From Melastoma dodecandrum (lineage: Eukaryota > Streptophyta > Magnoliopsida > Myrtales > Melastomataceae), in NCBI GenBank assembly GCA_029817715.1, contig JARUPY010000607.1:620001-684000 (forward strand): a DNA stretch of 64,000 nt, read 5' to 3'. Numbering within the stretch: the stretch's first letter is position 1; every line of letters begins with the position of its first letter. The notes below the pieces were generated by a model. It ran no database searches. It saw only the letters and a list, made by a program, of their open reading frames with translations, and was not told where the DNA came from. The position numbers were made by a program, and so were the translations under genes. Positions 49,827 to 60,240 of the stretch are shown here, in pieces.

Positions 49827-51164
49827 TCACAACTCAAACTCATCTTCCAGTCTCAACGCCTCGGCAGCAGCCTCCTCCTCCTCATCGTCCACGACAAAGT
49901 ACGGATTATGCACCTCAGGCCTAAACTTATAACCCGTGAACAAGTAAAATGCCAGTGTGACCAGCTCGGCGGCGACCACGCTCGTCCAAGCATACCTATA
50001 CGAGGTAATCGTCTCCAGAGCATAGACGACAACTCTTGTAAAGTATATGTAGCAGATCACCACGATATAGTACTGCCTAAACAGGGTCAACTTCATCAGA
50101 TTGACGGCAGCCTTGCCGTCTGATCGCGCCGCCTCCTTCAAGTTCTTTATGGACCAGACAATTGGGAATAGCACCGCACAGCAGCAGACAACATCGACGA
50201 GCAAGAAGACCTGCTTCCACATTGCCCATTCCTGACCATACGGGCTAGTCTCATCGATGACGACCTGCGCAATGTTTGCGATTACCTGGAGCGGGATGAC
50301 AATCATCAGGACCTTCTTCTCCTTATCCTGTAAATATGGCTTCAAGAATGACCACCCGGTCCCAATCAGCACGATCAGAGTGAACAGGATTATTCCCTTC
50401 AGGAAGCTGAAGATGTAGAACAGGACGTCCCAGCCATGGGCATTGCCGGTCCGCTTGATGTAGCTCTTGTCCTCGGCCTCGCAGAGCAAGTTGAGCCCCT
50501 TGAGTATCACAACCGCGAGCATGAAGAAGTGGATCTTGAACACGGTGAGGCGCTTCTTGTAGAGCATGTGGATCCAAAAAACAGCCAGTGAGAAGTAGAT
50601 CAGCGAAAGGATGAAGTAGATCCTTGGGAGGACGGTCCTCCCTGCAGATAGATAGTCGCGGCTGCCACCCTTGCCGTCAAGGTTGTACATTGCAGAATCA
50701 ACGTCCATTGAAACCCGAATCCGCTCGCTGAGGCAGTTAGCGAACACGAGCGTGTACTGATTCGCGTCATTCTGGGTGAACACCGTGGAGAACTGGTTCC
50801 CATTGGGACCGAGCCGGTCAAACACAAACACGTGCTTGATGTAATTGGACTGGAGGACGCAGGAGATGTCACCGTCCTGGAGCTCCTTGAGGACGCTGAA
50901 CCAGGAGTCCCGCGTGCAGAGGAAGAACCCGATGTTGTTCAATGGAGGGTCAGGTTTAGGGTCCAGGACGATCTTAGAGACATTGAGCTCGAGCTGGCCA
51001 CGGTGCGTGAACCCAAAGTCGTCGATAGGGATGATAGGGCGGTCGTCGGATCGGATCTCGGTGTAACGGATCTCCGCATCACACGGCGAGAGGAATGCGA
51101 GTAAGATTACGGCCGCCTTGGCCACGACAGCCAACGACAGTCGAGATGCGACGTATGGCGGCAT
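49827..51164 (-). CDS. Lung-7TM / GPR107-like protein (plant CAND6/7 type)
   Basis: An intronless gene of 445 residues. The start is the ATG at 51164, which opens directly into a signal peptide (cleavage probably after SPCDA, about residue 30). A luminal/extracellular domain of about 150 residues follows, with conserved cysteines near CTRDSW, ISCVL and NCLSE. Seven hydrophobic spans run from about 180 to 405, including YFILSLIYFSLAVFWIHMLY and LNLLCEAEDKSYIKRTG. The tail is acidic (VVDDEEEEAAAEALRLEDEF). The family comprises animal GPR107/GPR108 and Arabidopsis candidate GPCRs CAND6/7. A Golgi/trafficking role is better supported in animals than G-protein coupling. Intact and expected length. 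Confidence 0.9.
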   Translation of the reverse strand: MPPYVASRLSLAVVAKAAVILLAFLSPCDAEIRYTEIRSDDRPIIPIDDFGFTHRGQLELNVSKIVLDPKPDPPLNNIGFFLCTRDSWFSVLKELQDGDISCVLQSNYIKHVFVFDRLGPNGNQFSTVFTQNDANQYTLVFANCLSERIRVSMDVDSAMYNLDGKGGSRDYLSAGRTVLPRIYFILSLIYFSLAVFWIHMLYKKRLTVFKIHFFMLAVVILKGLNLLCEAEDKSYIKRTGNAHGWDVLFYIFSFLKGIILFTLIVLIGTGWSFLKPYLQDKEKKVLMIVIPLQVIANIAQVVIDETSPYGQEWAMWKQVFLLVDVVCCCAVLFPIVWSIKNLKEAARSDGKAAVNLMKLTLFRQYYIVVICYIYFTRVVVYALETITSYRYAWTSVVAAELVTLAFYLFTGYKFRPEVHNPYFVVDDEEEEAAAEALRLEDEFEL

Positions 51165-52576
51165 GGCCGAATGCCGCGGAATCCCGGGAAGAAAGACGTA
51201 GGACAACCACTCCGAATCGGAGACGAAGAAGAGGCGGGCGATGGCGTGGTGCGGGGTGGGGTGGGGAGGAAGGCAGGAATCGCGAGGTGCGGGGATGGGG
51301 CGGGGGGGAATGGGAGTTGGGAGGAAGGAGATGACAGAAGGGGGAGGGGGGAGAGTCAGAAATTACAATTTTGGGTATGTCCGACAAGGAGAATTACGTG
51401 GGAGTTGTAGTGGAATTGAGGGGGTGAAGGGTAAAAAGGTAGTATGACTTGGGAAGGCGACCGGGAGAACAAAACTGCCGCATTTGGAGGGAAGATTTTT
51501 GTTTCTTGAAAAAACGGGAAGGAGACCGGGGGGTTGGGGCTGGGTAGGAATATAAACCGAACATTTTCGAATTTTGCTGTCCAGTGACTGAGCGGGCTTG
51601 ACAGAAAAAATCTCTCTTGGTTCGTAAGAGTAGCCCAAATCCCAGGGAGAGTCGCCGGCTAAAATTTCTTGGGTGGAAGCTTCACTTGTTATGAATAGTA
51701 ATCCATTACTTTATACTACTTTACGAAATGATTCAATATTAAGAAATAGCATCGCGTGTAAATTTGTATGGATTTTTTTTTTTGTAAAATTTATACGAGC
51801 TAGTATGAATTAACTTCGTAAAATCTTACATAAAATGATTCGACTAGAGTATAAAATAGGAACATGAGTTTCGTAAAATTTTACGACATTTTATTTCATA
51901 AAGTACAAAATGTACAATGATACGTTTGTAAAGGTGAAACAGTATAATGGTTTCGTAAATTTTTACGAATAGTACGAAAATGAGTGTACCTCGAGTATAA
52001 CTTCATCCCTAAAATTAAGACCAATTTGTAAGTTAGGTCTCCGAATTTTAGGTTTAGAGACAGTATCGGGAACCATTGTAAAGTTTTTTACTTTGCGAAA
52101 AGAGTTTCACAAAATTTTACAAAACTCGATAAGCCTCGTAACAGTACGTGTAATTTTACGAAGACCATTAGTAATTCACGAATGACCCATATTTCGAACT
52201 ATAGTACGGACAATTTTGTACTTTATGAAACAACACGACAGTGTTTCATACTCACGGAAGCTTTCGTAAGGAAAAGTTCAGCTGCGTATTAGGCAGAGGC
52301 AGCTGTGTAACATGGATGAGGTGTTCCATTTGCAGAGTGAAAAATCTCTAGGTCTAGCCACAGCATCCATTTTGAAGAGATCAAATCCAGCATTCCTTTG
52401 ACAAGTGAGAGGAAATACTCATGCATTTATCAATTATGATTCATACAAAATTTGAAATTACTTTAATACGAGCCTTTAAGCTTAACCAGTAAGACTAAGA
52501 CATGCATAAAACACTGACATGCCAAACGACATGGGAACATTGCAACCATAATGCACTGATCTTGATGTCATTTTGG
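51165..52576. other. CAND-like promoter and palindrome-rich AT spacer
   Basis: The GC-rich first 200 bases are the leader of the CAND-like gene. From about 51720 to 52260 the sequence is unusual: the motif TTTCGTAAAATTTTACGA and degenerate forms recur at least six times in either orientation. The rest (52260-52576) is probably the 3' UTR of NTAN1. No coding frame is recognised. Confidence 0.55.
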
Positions 52577-55132
52577 TTAACATCGTAACCAATTTCCGTT
52601 GTTGCTTCTCTTAAAGATTCGTGGTCGCCTCCCCGGAAAGGTTTCTCGCCAATCGGGGTGTTTGATTAGGTAATCAAAATTCCTGGAAATGAAACCACAA
52701 CTCCCTTGAGAGTGAAAAGTCCAAGGGAAGTCCTATTTATCCGATATATTGCAGGTGTAAAGAAAGCTGACATGCCAAAAGGCAGGCCCTTGTAGACAAC
52801 TGCATCAACACATCAAACAACAGATAATGGCAGAAATCGTGGAAATGAAACCAAGACTTCAGAGCCGTTCGCATATAACAATACAATGCCTTCAAAACTT
52901 ATTCTACCCCAAAAACAAACAGCTAAACACACAAACACATAAGATTGGTATGCGAATTTTCTATCAGGGGACTGCCTGGAGCCCCAGGGTAACTACCAAA
53001 CCATGTAAGACCTTGACACAAAAGAGACCTAGTCGGCAAGCTGAGATTCAAGATTCCAAGTGACAACAACTCAGAAAGAAAGAAAGAAGTCGTGTTGCCG
53101 ATATGATTCCAGCAGTCAGGCCATACCTTCTCAAATTGGGGACAAAGTTAGGGCCCTCAGCACTAGGGGAAGTAGAACAATATATCAGTAGTTGGGAATC
53201 TGAAACAAGCTGCAGGGATGAAGCCATCAGTGCTTGCCTTCGTGACCTACATTATTCCCGATTGGCAAAAGGGCAACCAGGTGAGTATCATCTTAAATTG
53301 GGTACTCTTAAGATATAACGACCGGTTCACCACAGCATGGAAAAACATTCAACTAATTTACATTTAATATGTATTGATGCACAAACCAGGAGCAAGAAGC
53401 AACTCTATACTCATCACTTTCAGTGTCATATGTGTCTAGCAGCTTCCCTTTCCAAGTCTCATCGTCATGACATGCTGACAAACGAATCCTCCTCACAATT
53501 TCATCTGGGCCCCTAGAGGAGCCTTTGAAGCAGGCTGGAAACAAAGTGCCAGTGGATATCTCCACCTGAATAAAATGAAACACAACAGTTATATATTTGA
53601 GCAATCTCAACCAAATGACGTAAGCATCAAAGGCCATCTTATAGGGATTTTTATTCGGAACTACTCCTTCTCATAATTAAAGAATTTATGAGTTCATGAT
53701 AATGAAAACAAACAGCTAGGCAGCCATACTGAACCATCTATCCAATCATGAGCTATACTGCTTTTGTATCCACCAAGTAATATAGGCTTCATAGATAAGG
53801 GATAACCTATCTAGCTCGGAAAACAGCGGGAGAGTTTCAGACATACAATATTTCCTCCAAAGAACACACACAAGACATTGACCAAGGAGTTTGAACAAAT
53901 AAAACTGAGGGAAAGAACAAGCAGTTAATTCATGCCAACTAAGCTAAAAACATCAAGAGTTGGATCCACAGAGGAAGTACAGTTTGAAAAGGAGAAAAGA
54001 AAAGGAAGAAAAGCTGACCAGGCAGCCATGGAATATAGGAAAGGTCTTTCCTTCGGAGTCCATTCGCGTATTGTGCTTAAGCACAAAGAGAGTCTGAATA
54101 TAGAAGTTCTCTCCTCTCCTCTGTAAACATTCTACTATTTTTGCACACAATGGTAAGGAATAACCATCCCTCTCCCCGGGGTCATCTGTTCCGTGATTTT
54201 CCTTGACCAGCTGCATCAAAAGTTTCAAGCATCATCCCTACTTGTAGCCTCCTATCGTCAATTTACGCAAACTAACAAAGTTTTTTTTTTTTTGGGAGGG
54301 GGCACTGTCTCAGACATTTGTGGGAGCATCCTCGAAAGCACCCACTATGTGCACCTGCACAACGGAATCAAAAGGAAGTCATTCAGTGCCTCACATTTGG
54401 CAAATAAAACACCCAAGTCAGAGCTTTGAAGAGGAACATCAAACTCAGCGCAAGAGTCGCCACTTGAAATCCCAGACAATATCTGAGCCAACCCAAGTTC
54501 GACGACGCCAGGAGAATCCAAATGGGCGACTGAAGTCCTGGCACATCCAACAAAAGTGTTGTCATTGGGTGAGGAATCAAACAAACCAAAGGGAATAAGC
54601 CATATGATCCCAAGTCCACTACACACCAATCTGACCTCCCGCTTCGACGATTTCGAATGACAAGGCCCACACATGTCGTCGCCTCATCGGTGCCCGCAAA
54701 CTGGAATACACACCCCACAACAGTGGGGAGGGGTAAAAATGAAAAAGATAAGAACTCGACGCGTACATACACGGGGGGAGAGATCGTCGTCCAATCCATA
54801 CATCAACAAGCGAAGGGTCGACAGTGGCAAACTCCCGTTGGAAGACATAGACGCATCTCGGCCGCCCGCCTTCCGAGAAATTCACCTCTGAGGATTCCCG
54901 GAACGCATCGGAAGCTGAAACCAGGTACGGATGATCCAACAACGCAACTACAGCTTCCCTAGCCTGCCCTCGCCAATAAGAAAAAAGAAAGACCGGGATT
55001 CGACATAACTTTCAACAATCAACTATCACTTCCCACCCAGGAAAGGAAAGAAACAAAAGAACAGAGGGAGAGAGAGTTAAGTACCGGAGGAGAGGAGGAG
55101 AGAGGGAAGGGGACGCCGTCCACGAAGATCAT
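52577..55132 (-). CDS. NTAN1: Protein N-terminal asparagine amidohydrolase
   Basis: Nine exons: 55132-55085, 54963-54802, 54700-54636, 54537-54438, 54354-54316, 54210-54019, 53565-53387, 53246-53127, 52682-52577. They join in frame to 336 residues, close to other plant NTAN1 proteins. The enzyme deamidates N-terminal Asn to Asp, the first step of the Asn branch of the Arg/N-degron pathway, in the cytosol. The catalytic Cys is Cys80 in GTDEATTCVGLVIRN. Other family blocks are VYVFQREFATVDPSLVD, VAHLDSPGVV, VHIVGAFEDAP, WKGKLLDTYD, CSTSPSAEGPNFV and the C-terminal exon KHPDWRETF...GRRPRIFKR. The last exon was placed by this conserved end, since nearer frames lack it. Exon 1 codes only 16 residues (MIFVDGVPFP). 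An upstream ORF overlaps the start (see findings). Confidence 0.93.
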
Positions 55133-55234
55133 CGTTCTCCCTCGACCCTAGCCGCCCTCTCTCCGCCATCCGAGTTAAAGACGGGTTAGAATAATTATAA
55201 ATATATTTTGTTGTGCTGTAAAGAGAAGAAGAAA

Positions 55235-55306
55235 GCGGCTGTAGTTTCGTGGTTAGAATTCTACGTTGTGGCCGTAGAGACCCGGGCTCGAATCCCAACA
55301 GCCACA
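55235..55306 (+). tRNA. tRNA-His(GUG)-like sequence, probably a damaged copy
   Basis: A 72-base cloverleaf reads like nuclear plant tRNA-His. The anticodon GTG is at 55268-55270, with a perfect five-pair anticodon stem (CTACG/CGTAG). The A box is near 55242 and the B box GGCTCGAATCC near 55284. Compared with the canonical plant gene there are uncompensated changes: base 2 of the acceptor stem is C opposite A, and the first two T-stem pairs are C opposite A. Several unpaired changes suggest a pseudogene or poorly functional copy. It lies about 100 bases upstream of NTAN1, divergently. Confidence 0.65.
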
Positions 55307-55340
55307 ATGATTTTAGTCAGCAATCAACGAACATGGTTTA

Positions 55341-55388
55341 ATGACTTCCACCACATCAAGGTGTCATTCTACCGCTGAGTTATACCCC
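55341..55388 (-). pseudogene. 5' half of plastid trnV-GAC (nuclear plastid DNA)
   Basis: The minus strand reads TATAACTCAGCGGTAGA..., then CACCTTGATGTGGTGGAAGT, which matches from memory the first 48 bases of plastid trnV-GAC with a handful of changes. The anticodon GAC has become GAT, a C-to-T change of the type expected for methylated nuclear copies of plastid DNA. The 3' half is absent. A 14-base direct repeat (13/14 match) borders the segment at 55304-55317 and 55435-55448. Confidence 0.6.
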
Positions 55389-55448
55389 TTTGAAGCAAGA
55401 TCCTTGCCTTTGGTCTTTGTATTGAATTGCTACAACAATGATTTTGGT

Positions 55449-56647
55449 GTTCAACAATATCAAGTAGATGTGAGGCAAAGATGAAGAAAAAGAACATCGG
55501 ATTTTTAGTCTTAAAAGTATAGGATTTGTGCTTGAGGGGAAGCCCGGCGGAACTTCAACTGCTCGATCAGCATGTCCATCCTCCCATCCGTGCCGTACGA
55601 ATAAGGGGTTATTATGCTCAATGTGTCCAACGACGGCGAGCTATTGAGCAAAAACTTTATAAACTACATTTCATGAGGACGGCCACAGTGCTCAAAGATC
55701 CCTCACAACAACAGAGATCTAAGCTTTTACTATGTAATAATGAAACCGAAGGAATGGAACTCCAGCACTTCACACAGTTTAATCATATTTAGTCTATGAT
55801 TAGTTATTGGCAGCACAATAAGTAAAACCCTATACAAGGAAAGCACTGGTTCTTCCTAGATGACAAAAGAGCATGAGGCAAAGGATGCATGATGCCTAAC
55901 ATGTAAAACTATAGTCCCTTCGTGAAGTAAGCCTGCCCGGCGTGTTTCTCAAGACAAGGGACGTGACCCAAGAATTTGCTGAAGTTTCAGTTCACGGCAC
56001 TTTGCTCGAAGTTTCTCCTGAACACCGTTCTCCACGAGTAACTACACAGTAAAACGTAGGATTCATAGGACTGGAGAAACCCCACATAATCATCAGTAAT
56101 CATAAAACTGAAGACGGGATCAACGACTCTGAAATTCATCCTGATAAACAATGGTCAACAACCAAAAACATTCGACGGACTGGCAAGAGATCAAACCAAG
56201 CAGCGACGATCGCCAGGGGCAAGGGATTCAGGCACGCAGATTGGGTTTCGGTGGGCCGACCGTAAGACGGGATTTCGCTTTCGCCGGGAAAGATGGGCCG
56301 AGTCCAACGGCCCATTTCTATTTATGAGGATCGGTCCAAATATTTGGTCTTTCCGTAAAGTAATGGGGTTTTGTTGCACGTGAATTTGCTTTTGCAGCGG
56401 AAATCTTGTCAAAACATAATTTAATAGATCGCGGGGGGAAGCCTGGGACTTGAAATATCTTTATAAAAACGGGTTTTGTTAAGATTGTCGGATAATTTAA
56501 TATATTCTAAATTAACTATTTACAGGTGCCCTAACAGGAAGAAAAATCGTCACCAGAAGAAGAAGATGCACTGAATTTTCTTATCTGTCGTCTTGCATTG
56601 GGTTCGTTCCGTCGATTTGCACGTCCGCGTCATTCATTCGTTCGACG
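55449..56647. other. Intergenic; one exon-like frame on the minus strand
   Basis: No complete gene is recognised. On the minus strand at about 55945-56041 a splice-acceptor-like TGTGTAG is followed by an open frame of about 30 codons (LLVENGVQEKLRAKCRELKL) ending in a stop. It looks like a terminal exon, but I find no convincing upstream exon and cannot name a family. The right end contains the 3' flank of the MYB gene. Confidence 0.35.
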
Positions 56648-57535
56648 TTACTCCGCCCTGGCTTCCGGTGGTGATGTGGGAGACGTCGGCGGCGGAGGAA
56701 GAGGATTAAGTTGATTGTCATGCAGAGGTGGAGGATATTGATGTTCTACGATCCCATAAAATCGTTGCATAGGAGGAAAGCGAGCAAGAGGTGGGAATTC
56801 ATCTCTGCCTACCTTGAAAAAGAAATGAAAACAAAGTCACTTGTCTTAGGACTTTACAAATACAGTAAGTTTTTGGTTAGAAAGGTTCCATTAAACATGG
56901 AGCATCCAACCTACATAGAACGCAGCCGTAAGTGTTAAGTCATGCCCGATCGGTCTCGGTCTAAAGATGGAAGACAATGTGCAGATAGGAAGATTGCTAT
57001 AAAACTTACGTCGAAGATGCTGGGATTTCGCTTCCTTTTCAAAGGATTCCTCCTTCGCTTGTGATACTTCTGTGCGTGGCTCGATATCTGGTTCGCCGTC
57101 CTCGTCCTAACAAAACGCTCCGATATGGCCTTCCATGCCCCGTTCCCGAGAGCTTGAACCCCCTTCAAGAAATTCAGGTGCTCCTCCGCCGACCATCTCA
57201 CCCCTACAATTCAGCAGTTACCCAAAAGTCCAGCGGGGAACTTGCGATTCGATAAACAATTTCCAAGCGAATTCAGACTCACCCCTGTTCGCCGGGACTT
57301 CACTATGATTTTTGACGCCTGTGGAGGTGGTAGCCACATCCGGTGCCTGTGGGCGAGAAGATAACGACTTGCCAGGCAGCCCCAGACTGAGCATGAGATC
57401 GAGTTGCGGATCCAAGCGGTCGTTTGTACTAGTGGTTTCTTCTTGGATGGAGCTTTGTTCCGAGGGATCTCGGACGCTACATGTCCTCGAATTGTGACCC
57501 TCCTGGTGGCATATCGAACAGCACCTCCTGGACAT
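56648..57535 (-). CDS. One-repeat MYB (SHAQKY type) with zinc knuckle
   Basis: Exons 57535-57283, 57203-57010 and 56812-56648 join in frame to 203 residues. The N-terminus MSRRCCSICHQEGHNSRTC carries a C-X2-C-X4-H-X4-C knuckle (Cys6, Cys9, His14, Cys19), typical of the KUA1/MYBS3-like group. An EAR-like repression motif (LDLMLSLGL) lies at about residues 45-53. The single MYB repeat (GVRWSAEEHLNFLKGVQALG to about residue 137) ends in SHAQKYH rather than the usual SHAQKYF. A basic KRRRNPLKRKR stretch could be a nuclear signal. The tail is Pro-rich. The protein is shorter than the usual 280-350, mainly in the C-terminal part. Likely a nuclear transcriptional repressor; targets cannot be inferred. 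Confidence 0.87.
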
Positions 57536-57858
57536 GACTATATCTTCTACAGAACTATCAAACAAGTTGAAAGTATCTACCGTATGGCGTATGCAAACTT
57601 TTTTTACGACAAGGATCTTCTTTTTATAGAAAAATTGAGAAGATAATGGATCTATCAGATACATTTTGAAACTGATTTTTAAGGGACTAAAGTTGAAATC
57701 ATCTTTTGACTCTTATCAAATCAAACCGGAAACTATAAGATCATGTCCTACTTCAAATCAAGTACTGGATATTACAGAAAAGAACATGCTGTCCACTCGA
57801 TCTTATTGAAGAACTAACTGCACACTCCGAGTACACCTTGCGGTACGGTTTCCATTTC
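57536..57858. other. Spacer, MYB promoter side
   Basis: AT-rich sequence upstream of the MYB start and downstream of the first F-box relic. No coding frame is recognised. Confidence 0.5.
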
Positions 57859-58630
57859 TCAAAGCACCATGATCTCTGCTTTTGCGGATATCCTGGAGAA
57901 TGTTCCTGTCTTCCCCGTCCCTGTCGTCGAGCGAACGAGGTGATGATCAGTTTCTTCCAGGTTAGGTGGCTGGACGAGCAGAAACTTTATCAAGTCCATC
58001 TGGTTCCTGTGACCTGAAAGGGGAATCTTCATGGTCTTTGAGCTTGGGAAACTTGCATCTACCTCCGCAGGCCTCCATGGCGTCTGAACCAAGGAACTTG
58101 TTAATCGGATATTCGTCAATGTAGAATTCGGCATCTGTACTCTGGAGGGAAACTGGGTATCCTGTTAGGTTCAACTGCGAAGGACACCAAATTATAAACT
58201 CGATCAGGGCCACGTCGACTTACCATGATCTCCACCTCTTCAAGGCACGGACAAATATTCATCGGACACAAATGTGCAATGATTTGGGGTGCTTTGTCGA
58301 AGTTCACGGCCATGTCGATGAACCTCAAGCTGCGGCACCTAGCCGGTATTGTCTTGGGCTCGATTTCCCTCGTGCTAGCTCTGAGTTAAAAGAGGAAAGG
58401 CCGATGGGCAAGTGAACAGAGTCGTAGTCGAAACGGAAGTTAGGGAGAGAGCACCGTCTTTACTTCCAATGGTGAGACAGGATACATATCCTCATGGCTT
58501 CTCATGGAGACAAACATCGGATGACCTTCTCCATGACATCCCAGGGAAGATCGGTCAAGTAGTCGGTCTGTCCGTCGCATTTTCTCGTGTTCTTGGGCTT
58601 AGTAGTGACCTCCGCTCTGACGACTACCAT
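57859..58630 (-). pseudogene. F-box/FBD (At1g13570-like) pseudogene A
   Basis: The minus strand opens with ATG at 58630 and an F-box start (DYLTDLPWDVMEKVIRCLSP), immediately followed by a TGA where the family has Arg (CGA to TGA). The F-box then continues as EAMRICILS and meets a second stop. The 3' part shows the family's C-terminal blocks: CLEEVEIMVS, NQMDLIKFLLVQPPNLE and ISAKAEIMVL, with frame changes between them. The middle (LRR-like part of about 250 residues) is deleted. Intact relatives have about 420 residues and act as substrate adaptors of SCF ubiquitin ligases. This copy cannot make that protein. Confidence 0.75.
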
Positions 58631-59098
58631 CGCAGCAGAGCCGAAACCCCCTTCGGCTGATCCGGACGCCAATTTCTTCCCACATACCAGGCTCTGTGTA
58701 AATTCAAGAAACAGATCAGAAACCATTTCAGAATGAGAGGAATATAATCCAGTTCGTTGAAAAGGATGGATGGAAACAGTTATTGTAATTTTAGACGTAT
58801 CAATTTGTTGAGATATTCTCGTGATATCGGAAAACATTTTTTTATATATATATATTCGTTTATAAAAATCAAATTAATAATCAGAATCAAATTCCAAACG
58901 CTCATATTTTATTTTCTTTTAACCTTTTTAAGGACATTTTATGATTTTTTTATTGTAATAACAATAATACTGCCTACCAGAAAAGCAATAAATCTCTTAA
59001 AAATTCATAAAAATATTAAGCATGAAATTTATATAATGAGTCTAATGCAAGGAGTTCTCGAAATCTACGGATCCCCTTATACGACCACATCGTATGTT
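58631..59098. other. Spacer between F-box relics
   Basis: AT-rich sequence without a recognised gene, including a short TA run near 58843-58853. Confidence 0.5.
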
Positions 59099-60240
59099 TT
59101 ACTTACTTGAACCTCGGCTTCGGCCGATGCCCGACTGACGTTTCACCAACTCGAGCAGAATCATCGTCTCATCTGTGTGGCGCAGAGGTAGAGACCGAGG
59201 CATGGACATACAACCATCGTCTCTGAAGCTGGTGAGCTGATGAACAAGAACTTCATGAACTCTATCCTTTTGGCAGAACTGGACGCGTTTCTCTTCACCA
59301 ACTCGCCAGTCGTGAGAGCTTGTGTTCGACATGACACGGTTGACCTCCCCCAAATACCCGAGCCGGGGGAAAAGTAGGGAAGAGTTCCTTTCTCATGCAC
59401 CTGAAAGAATTTTCGAATCGAATGGATTAGTTTGCAGTTGTGTAGAAACAGAAAGACTTCAAAACAGGCGAGGGGAACGGCTATGGCAAAATTCAGATCG
59501 TAAAGGTTCGTGCCTAAGTGGATGGACTGCAGATGATCGTGTGAGATGTCACACGGCGAGGAATCAGTGCCTGTGCTGCAGTACTAGAAACAGAAACATA
59601 TCAGACCAGTAGCAATTTAAAAGATGACAGGGATCTTTCGGACAAGACAGACACCTCCAAACAGGCATTCAAGATGAAAATAAGGGTCTTGATATATTCA
59701 AACCGTTGAAGCTAAGAGGAAGTTCTATGTTTTCACAGGAGGTTAGATCCGATTCGGTTAACTTACTGCACGGAAAGAGAGTTGATGGCCCCCAGAAGCT
59801 AGACATTGTGATATCATGTTGCGGAAGGAAAAGCAGCCATTGGTTTAGATGGATGGGTGGTGGAGGAGAGGTCTCCCCACAGACCACAAACTTGCGCACC
59901 GGACCTCGGACATGAAACAAAACCAAGTCTATAGACCTTGATCTTTACATCTCTGGTATACAAGAATGCGACGAGGCCACATCCTTGAACATAAGGTCCG
60001 TCATGTAGCACTATCTGAACCTTCATCAACTGGATAACAGGGAAGTCCTGATAGTTATGAGGATCGGCAATCGGCTGAGGATCTTGGAGATGATATCCTC
60101 CGGCAGATCTCTCCAAAATTCCGGATCGGCAATCGGCTGAGGATCTTGGAGATGATATCCTCCGGCAGATCTCTCCAAAATTCCAGAACGCCTCCGACCC
60201 AGGCCTGGTCATGCTGTTACAACACACTTGAATCATCTCG
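59099..60240 (-). pseudogene. F-box/FBD (At1g13570-like) pseudogene B
   Basis: The minus strand carries, in order: an F-box start (FWRDLPEDIISKILSRLPI, about 60185-60125) that is duplicated exactly by a 62-bp tandem repeat and thrown out of frame; a block LFHVRGPVRKFVVCG with INQWLLFLPQHDIT-like spacing (about 59820-59925); STLFPCSKLTESDLTSCE (about 59740-59800); and a C-terminal piece EFMKFLFISSPASETMVVCP (about 59190-59250) in another frame. The order of blocks matches At1g13570-like F-box/FBD proteins, but frames are broken and the LRR-like middle is incomplete. It is tandem with pseudogene A and may share an origin by duplication. Confidence 0.72.
60061..60184. repeat. Exact 62-bp tandem duplication
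   Basis: Positions 60061-60122 and 60123-60184 are identical, starting GGATCGGCAATCGGCTGAGG. Because 62 is not a multiple of three, the duplication shifts the reading frame inside the F-box coding sequence. Confidence 0.97.

Noticed and set aside
51165..51206. Longer N-terminus for the CAND-like protein
   Set aside because: The extension begins with TTG, not ATG, and would place residues in front of an otherwise perfect signal peptide.
49908..51447. Several plus-strand frames of 70-90 codons
   Set aside because: They are shadows of the GC-rich intronless CAND-like gene and its leader; no start context, domain or splice partner.
55077..55307. 76-codon minus-strand frame over NTAN1 exon 1 and the tRNA-His copy
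   Set aside because: It runs through the tRNA-like sequence; only its ATG-initiated end matters, as the upstream ORF described in findings.
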